From contig NC_088295.1 of the NCBI RefSeq assembly GCF_032854445.1, forward strand, positions 89,859,836 to 89,923,835: a stretch of 64,000 bases of DNA, written 5' to 3'. The notes under the pieces are model-generated. The model made no database searches and was not told where the DNA came from. It saw only the letters and a list, made by a program, of their open reading frames with translations. Positions within the stretch are counted from its first letter, which is position 1. The number at the start of each line of letters is the position of its first letter. Below, piece by piece: positions 12,001 through 24,000 of the stretch. Both the position numbers and the translations under genes were made by a program. The stretch comes from Liolophura sinensis. Lineage: Eukaryota; Mollusca; Polyplacophora; Chitonida; Chitonidae.

Positions 12001-15000
12001 TAAAAACATACATGCATTACACCCTTTACCCATACATACACTATTGACAAGAAAATAGACCGTTACTCTAAACTTTAGTGAGGAGTCTGGTGTTTCTTAA
12101 ATAGAGGTCACAAAAGCATGATCATGTAATTCCTACAGAATATTAATTTCAGATGACAAATCTTCCTGTACCCACCTGGTCAAACATTTCAAAGAGCTTA
12201 GCGCTAGGCTGGTGTATAGTACAGATAATAGTCCGTCCACCTCTGGCCAGCGACTTCAACAGGCTAACACACTGAAAGCTAGATGCACTATCCAACCCAC
12301 TGAAAAAAAAGAAGTAATATTTCAAATTTAAACTGCAAATATTTGCATTTTATGCAAATATGAACTTATTTGTCAGAAGCCATACCCCTAATGACCTGAA
12401 GTTCGTCCAGGACTAAGTTGCTCATTTTTTCAGATTCTGAGAGTTTTATTGATTTTATAAAGGTGCTTTCAGAGTTGTTTGGAAGGTAGGATGATATCCT
12501 ACTGGAAAGTGTACATTCTGGCCTCCAAAAATGCTCCTTTGTGGTCACTTTGGACATACATCAGAAACTATACAGTATATACATCATCAACAACAACATT
12601 ATAGACGCTACACGAGAGATTTTTGGCAAAAACTCCATATTTGCTAATGAAATAAAATTTTCTAAACAGCTCAAATTTGAGCCTTTCAGAAAATATCACA
12701 CTTGTACCCGACTCTTTATAGAGTAAGAATATCACACTTGTACCTGACTCTTTATAGAGTAAGAATATCACACTTGTACCTGACTCTTTATAGAGTAAGA
12801 ATATCACACGTGTACCTGACTTTTCATAGAGTAAAAATGATTGCAAAGTTTGAAAACTTATGATGCAACCTGCTACGTAAATTTTAGGAGCTATGTAATT
12901 TTTAGGAGCCAAGTATATGATTTTTGCACAGCAGAGGTTAATATCTTGTGAAAATGTAATTATTTAGGCTATACTAAAATACAAAACATGTTTGGGTTTG
13001 TAATGATTGATTTTTAGCCCAAAAGACCTTTCCGTTGTCACAAAGAGCATTTAAATGCCAATGATAATGCTTCCATCCCACCAAATTACATCTTTAGAAG
13101 TACATATATTTATACAGCTCCTATTCTCCTAGAGTTACACTTGATGCCAATTTCTGATTGTATCAGATATGGTATGATTTTTCTTATTTTTAAATCATTG
13201 CATGACAAGTCACCACTATATTTAAAAGAATTGCTGGTTAAAAACACAGCAGAGCACAAAAAGTTTCTTAGATCAACTGTTAACAGCCTTCATAGTGAGA
13301 AGCATAACTATCATATAAACAGTTTTATATTTGTGAGCTGTCATGCATGGAACAGTTTAAAATGTCTAATCAAAACAGCACCATCACCTTCTGCTTGTAA
13401 GCCATATTATTTAAAAATTATTTCAACCAGTAAATTTATATAAGCTGATATATGTAACGATGTATTATTGACTGTTTTGATGTTTTTAAAAAGTGGAATT
13501 GTATATACTGTCTCTACTTGTTTATTATTCATGTATTGTTATAGAGGGCCTCTGGGAAGAGCAAATTGTAAAAATTAGACAGAGCTACTTTCTTTTAATA
13601 AAGGCTTCATTCATTCATTCATACAATTTTTTTGAAAGTTAATATAAATTTCACTCCGCACACAAAATTCTCAACATTTACTGTTACACAAGTACAGGGA
13701 TCAGACCCTTTTCAACCTCTGAAATTCCATGACTTTCCGTGACTTTTTCTATGACATTGAACTGATTTTCAAGGACCTCATGGGACAGATTGGATGGGAA
13801 ATTAATAGGTTCTTCAGGAAACATTCACAGTAACTGTGTTTTTTTTCGATTTTACATGGCTCTTCAAAGCTGGATATGTCAATGGTTTTCTTACAAAGAA
13901 CACACCCCTCTTCAGCGAGAGACCGACCCCGTTCTCTCCATTTTGAGTACTCTGACTGGGTCAACCACGCGTCGCGAAATTTGCATTTTCTGGGCATTCT
14001 TTTCCACAAACAAAGTCACGATGTCAAAAAGCCTAAAACGTTTAAGTAAAATGGCGGGATTTCGTCTGGTCATGCGCAAGTGTGACTAAACGTTAACTCT
14101 GTCAGGCTTAGTTCCTAAAAGAACTCTGATGTTCTGGAGTACAGTTAATAGGCGAAAGAAAGAACGTACTACCTTATATTTTAACCTGGACCTGGACCGA
14201 CTAATTTACAGACTATACTGAACTTTATTCATTCTTTAGTAGTGAACTACATCTCTCATGTGAATAATTCCACCCATGGCAGAGGTTCTACTCAAGTCGT
14301 AGAGCGACACATCTTGTGGTGTGCTATATCAGGGATTTGACCTAGTTTCTAGCACTGATCAGCATATTCAGTGCAAGGGTCCATGGGAGATAAATGCTGA
14401 AGTAGGTCATTCAGTTGTCATGGATGCAGAACAGAGCTGTCTGATTGGTCGTTGTGACCGCTGACTTTTTCTCGGGCAATTCCGAGACTTGCCGAAGTCG
14501 TACTAGCAACGATGAGCGGGTATTTGACATGACCAACATTGACAAACAGCATTTCTGTACAGTATAGTATCGTAATTTTATTTAAGCCTTCTCCACCAAC
14601 ACATTACTCATAATTTATAATCACACAACACATTCAATCCGATTTTCCACGATTTTCCATGACCTCCAGTGAAATTTATGACATTCCAGGCCTGGAAAAC
14701 AGATTTGCTAATTTTCATGGCTTTCCAGGATTTCCATGACCTGTATGAACCCTGCATGTAGGAAAGCCTGTCATGACCAAAAACCATGTGACCACATTGT
14801 AGGCCAGTCAAATACAGTCAAACCTGTACCTACAGCCACCTGTAATAAGCGGTCACTCTCTGCTGCGACCAAACAATTTTCCAGGTTAAACGACCTCCAA
14901 TATGCCGACACCTGTCCAACGTGTCCATCGGCCAATATATCTTGCCACCAAATTCTAGATCAGCCTGTCCTGAGCGGCCGAGACTTTCAACAGTAATGAT

Positions 15001-18000
15001 GATTGCCGCATCAGACATTCAAAAACTTCAAAATGATGACCACCCGACTTCAATAGTTTTGTAGTGATTAACAGTTACAACCTGCCACTTTGTGAAGACA
15101 AGTGAAGTGTGAACATTATTGGTCAATAGCCGTGAAGTCTATTGTTCTTTAATCAGGCCTAGCTGGGTATTGTCTGGACACCCCTGCACTGTGGCAGTGG
15201 ATTAGCTCCATGCTGAGGTCCGCGCTATGAATGCCATAAACAGCCGACAGATATAATCTGACCTCCTGTGGTTCCTACCATGAATGGTTTCTTTGACAAA
15301 TTATCTCGCTTGCTTGGCCATTATCTTTGGAGGCAAATGGTGCTGTGTTTTCATTTGGCGTGGCCAAAATATTGCCTGTATCGAACACATGGAGAAATTG
15401 ATCTTCCTTCACTTGTACATGTTGTTGTTGTTTCACCGGTAATGGCAAATATGATTGAACTTCTCAGCAGTCTGCCATTTACAGTCCAAAACTTTGTTAG
15501 AATAGTCATTTATAGCTACGTAGGCCAAACTAGCACATGGCTTTTTAGGGCTTGACAATGACGGGAAGAAAGTTCTCCTGTCATGCGTGCCCTCACCTGA
15601 AACTCTTTCTGTAATCGGCTGTTAAATGCGTGAAATCGATAGGTCTACCCGACAAATCTTGAAATTATTGAGTTATTATTTTACTACAATTATTATATTT
15701 CTATGAAATTTATGTATCTGACCAGATTAGTGCTTTAACAATAATGTACAAGATTATTATGTAGGCCTACATGTGTAGATTTTCTGAAACTTAATTCAGT
15801 TGTGATTTGGCTTGGTCTTCACAACCTGCATTATGTGGCCAACTGTCATATGCGGCCACATTTTATGTATAGGCTATTTAAATATTGGCTGTTAATGAGT
15901 TGGATAATAATCTTACCTGGTTGGCTCATCAAAGACAATGACTGTCAAAATATTAAGAAAAAAAAAGTGATAACAGTTACCTGGTTGGCTCATCAAAGAA
16001 CATGATAGGTGGATTATTAACAAGCTCTAGAGCAATTGACAGTCGCTTCCTCTGTCCTCCCGAAAGACAGTTTGTCCGGGTTTTCTTTGTCTCATTCAGA
16101 CTCAGTGTGTCTAGAATCTCATCCACCTGTTGGCAAATAGAAACCACTTCTAACTAATTCATCAACACAGTGTAATGTACATGTAGGTTCCAATTCTAAT
16201 GTATACAGCATACTACGATGATATCATCGACATGCATGACTAAAATTTTCATCTGCCTTCAAGTAAGTAATGATAACAGACTAATGAATATCCTATAAAC
16301 ATGAGTTAGCGTCCATCTCTATATCATAAATATTTAGTTTCTTGTAATCGAAATGAATACAAAGCGGCATTAACACTAATATTTGGTTTCAAAGGACTCG
16401 TACGTGGGAAGGTCTGTCAGCAACCTGCGGATGATTATGGGTTTCATCCGGGCTGTGCCCAGTTTCCTTCTATCCTAAATCCTGGCCAATGTCATATAAG
16501 TGAAATACTCTTGAGTATGGCATAAAAAACACATCAAATAAAGAAAGAAATCAAAGGATTCATCATTGATCATATAGATTGATCAGACCAGACTTGATGA
16601 AACCAGGGCCTTACACAGCCATTATGAAAGGTATTAACAGTTATTAGACCAGCATGTGTGTGGTTTGATATACATAATAGCTGCATGTACACATAAGTTA
16701 CAGATAGTGTCTATTTACAGAGTAAATGTTCATAATGCTAAAAACACCTGTAGGCACACAGATTTATATCCTACATGTTTATGAGCGATCCACACATGTT
16801 CATACAGCCCTACATGTACCAGATAAAACCGCAGTACATGAACACTCTACTTGCGCATGTACATCTAACCCTCCCCTGTTTACCAGCTGCTTCTTCTCTG
16901 TGATGGTCATGGACTCATCCAGTTTTAGGTTTGCAGAGCACATCATGGACTCTTCCACTGTGAGGTGAGGTAGGAGGTGGTCATCCTGCATGATATAACA
17001 TGACATCTTCCTGAACAGGCTCAAGTTTCGCTGACGTCCCTTCACCAGAATTTGACCAGATATGTTTTTTGTTCTGAAACAATAATTGAACACTATTTCA
17101 AACAAGATAAAGCTCCACATCTGTTTTTATACATCTAAAGGCACACGTATACATTTACACGTCATGTCTGATGCAGAAACCAAAAAAAAACAACAACCAA
17201 AAACAAAATAAAAACGGTACCTGTACATTAAGTCAGGTAAATTTATAGGTGTTTCAATGAGGGGGTTGTTTTGTCATGCCTCTTTTAACAATTATAACAT
17301 ATGTACATACACAGTCTGCACTTCAAGCATATAGTGGATACAATAAATGTACTTTTGATGTAACAAATTGTGCTCCGGTGCACGGATTAATCTGGACAAA
17401 ACATGAGACTCTAGTGATTTAAGCAACCCATGAGACTAAGACTTGAACCGCAAAATGGAGTAATCAAATGACTTTGTAGTTGACGTAACTACTATGTGTA
17501 CATCAAATAGAATCTACTTGTACTCACCTGTAACCTGCCAAAATGTTCATCAAGGAGGACTTGCCCGCACCTGATGGACCCATGATAGCTGACAGTTGAC
17601 CTGAACAGAACTTTCCTGAGATGCATTTTAATATCGTCTTTGAGTCTGAAGTAAAGGCAGACAGAAACCACAAGTTAAATGCAAGTACACGTAGTCTACA
17701 CTACCACAGAGACAGTACATAAGCAAAGGATATTGGGATGACAATTGAACAAAAACAACCAAAAAACAAGTAATGTGACAAGTTCTGCTGTCCATGATTC
17801 TGTGACATTTTTATTGCTTTTTGTACATTTTTAAATCCATTTGAATCACTGAATCCATTACATGAACCTACATGTAGCTTCATACAGAGAAAACAACAGA
17901 AATCCTTTTAAAACAATGCACACCTGGTGTGACCAGAAAAGACTAACAAGTTCTGAACATTATCACATGCATATGAATATAGGGATGAAATCTTTACCTA

Positions 18001-21000
18001 CTTCAAGTATCTCAATCATTTTAATGTCATAAATACATGTACAAGCCTCCATGAAGGTAAATACTGTTTACACGAACATGTGTGTCTGTGTCAGCAAACA
18101 GCAAGTGCTGTGGATATCCCCGTTTACTCATCCATGATTACGATGTATAACTATAAAGTCAACAATAAACCATAAAACTTTAATTAACATTTTCAAACAC
18201 ATGTACATGTGCCAAGGAATTTCTTCAACGCTTATTTCATTTGTGTTCATGTATTATATAATATAACTGAATATATGTACTCATGTTACTTGTATAACGT
18301 ACATGTATATGTGTAAAAACAGACCGTAAAACAATGTGCCCTTTATGAATGAGTTGTGATTGTTTTGAGGAATACACCACCCAATGTTAATAATGGATCA
18401 CACTATGTACATGTACCGGTGCACTGATATATCTGCTCTCACATGACAGCTACCTTGTTTATCACCTAGGTAACAAATACATAAATTACATCTACAGTGT
18501 CAGACAAGCACCATGCGCAGGGTGCGGTAACCCAAGTGTAGAAAAATATCCAACTCTCAGGCAGCATGCTGAACTTTTCTCATCCACGCCACTTCCACCA
18601 GTCCTCCTCCCTAAACTCCAGAAACGTCATATCAACAAGGTTGCAAAGAATGACCACAGGTACCTGTGCAGTATAAGCACATGTTCACGTACGGCTACAT
18701 GTATAGTAAGGACCACAACGCATATTGTTTAAGCCAAAAGACAGTGTGCATTGTTTAACACCATAACCTACACACACACACTGGAAAGTGCACGTATTGA
18801 TCTTTGCTGTCTATGTGAGCGACTACTGCAGAGCACAACGATCAACTCCATATGCATGTGTACAGGTACAACCAAGCCTTTCTTGCATATTATCCACCTT
18901 TCAATATGTTTACAGTTGTGCAACATCAGTCTGTTTGGGGCAGTTGACTACACGGTTAAGTTACTCAGCCAAGCAAGTTTCACCACAATGATAAAGTACC
19001 TCTGGTGTAGAACAGAATAGCCTGTAAGCTGAGTGTCAGGGGAAATACTGTACACACCAGTGACTGTAAGCTGTGTGTCAAGTGAAATATTGTCTGTGTA
19101 CACACAAGTGTGAGTTATGACAGAATGAAAAATGCAACAGTCTGTTTGTCATATCTAACAAAGAATAACAGACTTCAATACTCTGCATAAGGGTTAGTCT
19201 GACCTGGGTAGGGATGCACCAGTAAAGAGGGGCTGATATCCAAGGCAGTTTTCTCATAGAGGCCTTCTGGGGACAACCACACTGACACATAAACACATCT
19301 GAACTCTTGACCCCTCCCTGAAGCCTGATATAAAGTGGTCTAAGCTGATAATTACTGTAACACTTACCACATCAGTCCAAAACTATGGCCTTATCTCTGT
19401 GGCCTGGCTTTTGGCACTTGACAAAAGAACACAAACTAACAGATAATGATGTAGACACATGTAGCTGCACATATGTATATTGTGTGATAAGAAACAGGTG
19501 GTTTTAGTGGAAATCTCAAGCAGACAGCGCATTTACTTCCAATTCACATATTTTTAAAATATGCATGTGGCTAAAGCAGGCACAGCAGCACATGTACGTT
19601 GTCACGTGTTATTTAACTGTACTAAGTCAACTAATGTCAGAGGTTACAGAAATAACAAGTACTGCATTCTAGTTTCTGCATTTCAGCTTAAATTTACACA
19701 TATTTGAGTTTTAATAGGACAACAGTTACTGCTCTTCACATATTTTTATTTTTCTTCTAACTAATGACCAATTGTCTTCTAGTTCAATGCACTGGTCTTC
19801 TCCACTCACAAAGGGCCTATCAGTTATTCTGTCTGTAATGGAGGACCAGGCCCTACCTCACTAAGGCATGCCTTTAAAGAGAATGCATTGCCCCAGAATG
19901 TCATATTATCAGACACTGTAAGATTGAAGACCCCTTCCCCAAGTTTTTTTTTTTTTTTTTGCAACCAAGTCGTTACCATTTCTATTTGTTCAGTTAGTGT
20001 GAGCATGAAAAATCTTCATTATTGGCACCACTGCCGTATGTGACAAACAGATCAAGGCGACATATCATAATACATGTTTTGGTCCTTACATTGTATAGTT
20101 GTATCTCAACAGCATAAATATGTCAAGGACACATAAAATACAGGTACAATCTGTCAACCCTTTTTCTCAGGATTATATCCAAATGTTCATCACATATAGC
20201 AAACGTAATTAACAGCTCATTCCACAATTTACCAGGTAACTTCTTCACCATAAAAACCGAACCATAAAAAACTTCATGTAATGTTAATTCACCCGATTGG
20301 GGAGATGAACTACTGGGCAGTAACCCAGGGGTCAAGCAGTGCTACAGGTAATGCAGGTACTCCCTACTTTTCCAAGAGAGGGAGCACTGAGTAAGCCTAC
20401 CGAGGTGCACATTTCTTGAAAAAAAGACCTCATTATTTTGGGTCCCCAGCAATACACCTGGAAAGTGTAAAGCTGGTTGTGTGAAGAGGGGGTTCAGAAA
20501 ATCGAAAGACATGTATATGCATACATGTACATGTACAGGCCTACATACATTGACATCCACCGGTACAGGGATTCTTGTAGTTACATACAGGACTGCAAGT
20601 ATTTGCATGTCCTTGTCAATTCCCCAAAATTACAGCTTGTCATAACATTCTAGAATAAATTATTATTTTAGCTCATCCTCACGAGGAATAAATGACACTA
20701 ATAGGCCTACATTTATTTAGTACAGTGCAACCTGCAGGCCTGCTGGGTTTACTCTAACCTCATTTGGCTACTTCAAAACCTCTCTTTAGATTGGGCTGGG
20801 GGAGTATCCAAACCACAGGCAAAACCTTGGGTAAACCATACAGGATTCACGCTGACGTTCGAAAAGTCCTTTCTAAACAATGGCTGCAGTCCAAAAGTGG
20901 TGTCAACCCTGGCTCTTACCTGAATTTGAATATCAAGACCTTTTTCCAGACTGAGACAATTTCAAGAATACTATTAATTCCAGACCAATGGCCGTCTTTT

Positions 21001-24000
21001 TTAGGGCATGAGCACATTGTTATTTCATTTATGGCATTTAGCCATAATCTGTAAAGCATAATCATTTCAAAGCTTTCAATGCTTATTTTTTTCCCCCAGA
21101 ACTTTTCCAGTTGTCCCTACCAGTGGCAACCCTGTCTACTGTCTCAGAATATATGGACAATCCAATATAAGTATGGTGCATTTTACAGCTTTAAAATACT
21201 GCTGCTATCCTTTAATACATGCAGGAGAGCATACATGTTTGCTGCCAGAGGTAATCTTCACACAAAAGACGTTCAGAAGTACAGGTTTAGATGATGAGCC
21301 TCTGGTTATTCCTGCAGTCAGAATGATAACAGAACAAAATGAAGATAAACAGGTGTTAACTGGACAAGGGTAATAGTGTCCATGTATATCCTACAGAATA
21401 AATAAAGTACTCTACTGCAAAATCACAGTATCAATTTATTTATTTGATTGGTGTTTTACGTCGTATTAAAGAGTATTTCACTTATACGATGGTGGCCAGC
21501 ATTATAGTGGGACGAAACTGGGCAGTGCCTGAGTAAACCCACAACTGTCTGCAGGATGCTGGAGACAAAGCCAGCATGGGCTGTCATAATAGATAATACC
21601 CACTTTAGGAGCGAACCAGGTAGACTCCAGGGAAGACACAAGTATCAAATGTAAATCCCAGAGAATCTACCATGCCTTGGCCACACATCAGATTATCAGG
21701 TCAGAACACACATTCATACGGCATTCAATAAGCGAGGGCAAAGTTGAACTAATCCAGTGAACAAGCCTAGGACCAGCTGTATTTACTAGTATGACTTCCA
21801 GTCTAAGTAGCAGAAAGCACTAGCAGCCCTAGAGATTGATGAATTCACCTAGTTCAACCCTGGAGAGAAGTAGGCCAGAGCATTGGTAATCCTTTGGGCT
21901 GTTTGTACTGTGCCAATGCAAGTCAGGGAGTCCAAGACAAGTCAGTCAGTATTAATGATCAGTACAGAAGAATGTAACCTACATTCACAGCATCCTGCCT
22001 GGAAACTAAAGTTGGTGTGCATGCCCTGAGTCTACTACCCTGCACACAGACAGTCCTGCTGATACCCTTCTTCTTACATCCATGTATCTGAAGACATCCA
22101 TGTATCTGTACACACACATGGACTGTGTATCAATCTTATAAATCATACCCTATTGGGCACAGTTATCTCTGGATCTGTAATTGAATGTATCCTGTATTAA
22201 GGACCCCATATCTGCAATGTCAGGTGATGTTACGTACATGTACTGTATTTACATGAAGGCAAGTGACCAATCCCAGCCTAACTCAAAAATCATGGCAGCA
22301 TCATAAAAGAACAAATCACCCAGAGGAGTGGCTCTTGCCAGATTACATACATCTAGTTCATCCAAATCTCTGCATTCAAAATGCTAAGCATACAGAGTTC
22401 ACCAGGGTAAGTCTCATAATACTGGCTTGTTCTGTAAACATTAGCCCAAGCTAGGCTGGTACACTACTAATGTAGCACTCAGTATCAACCTACATGTACC
22501 TCCATGTGGCCAATTTGAAATGAACAAGTTGAACCAATGCTGGACAATTCAAACTTGTGTCAAGTCCCAGCAAGGCATGTGTTGGCAGTTCAAAATCAAA
22601 TGTACAATCTGTAGATTGCCCTTATATCTGAAGGCAATAAAAAAAGCAAAAATCAATAAATTCCCAATGGCGACCTCCAGATGGGCGTGAGTTTCCCCTA
22701 CGTTCTGTGAGGTTCCCTCCAACCATAACAGTGGCCACCATCATATAAAACATTCGAGTACCATGCAAGACATCATCAATGAAAAGTTCTGTTGGAAGAA
22801 ATTTCTGCACAGCCAGCACTTTATACCTGGCCTGGCACTTGGCAGAAATTTGACTTCAAAACAAGCCAGGCACTGACTCTTGATGGTTTACCTCTAGGAT
22901 GTTTGCTTTCCTTTAGGATAAGCCTGTGTCAAGAAAGACAAATGAGCAGCCTAGATAGTAAACTAAAAATGTATTTCAACTAAATATTAAAATACATGCA
23001 GTTTATACCCCTACATCAACAATGACACGTTCTTAACAACTGAGTCGCTCACGAAAAAATCCACGGAAACCATCCCAAGAAAGCTGCATGCTCCAGCTGA
23101 TGATTTCTCTTTGTGAATATGTGTGTATGCCATTAAAATATTGCATGCACATGCACATACAGTTTAAAAGGGGCTACCTTTTAATACCTCATATTTCCCA
23201 AAAAAATGCATACCTTAAACAAACAACTTTTTCTCTATTTGCCAAGAATGTGGTACCTCAAATTATTATTTTCAGAACATATCAGACCTACAGTACCAAC
23301 ATGGACTTTACTACTAATTTTTAATAGTAAAACATGCACAGGCAATTCTGATATTTTGTGAAAGCTCATTATTTGGACTATTCTAAACCAAGTCAAAATT
23401 CAATTGGATTTGTGGTGATCATTTTTTCATCAAAAATCTTGAGTATATCCCCCCTAATGACTTTACTGATTTGTTTGATTAGTGTTTTATACTGTACTCT
23501 AGAATACTTTACTCATATGGGACAGAGGCAAGCATTATGGTGGGAGCAAACTGGACACCACCCAGGTAAACCCACAACCATGCATTTATAAGTAGTTTGT
23601 AAACTGAAGAAATACGTACAAGCACATGTAGTATAGCATACATACATATGTAGATAACTCAATGACAAATTCTTCTTTTTTCACTGTTTCAGTATTCCTA
23701 TTAAAATGACCTTTTATCAAAATTGATACCCTGTGGAGTGTAGCAAATATATGTAGCTGATGTTCAGCAGAAGTAAAGCCTTATATTTCTCATATGTGAC
23801 ATTTTCTCTTGTCTGCCCACACAATATAAAAAAAACACAACGAACTATAATCATGGTCTGGATGTGTTTTATGTGAAATTCTGTGTGTAAACTGCATGTC
23901 CAGTTCTCCTTGTCCTTGTGAAGGTTTTACAGTGATCAGTCTAGCCGTCACTGCAATGTACACAATTGTCCTTTACAGAAGACTTTCACATTGTACATCA

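Noticed and set aside
13790-14089. 99-codon plus-strand frame
   Set aside because: It overlaps the hAT remnant on the opposite strand to its zinc-finger frame and resembles nothing.
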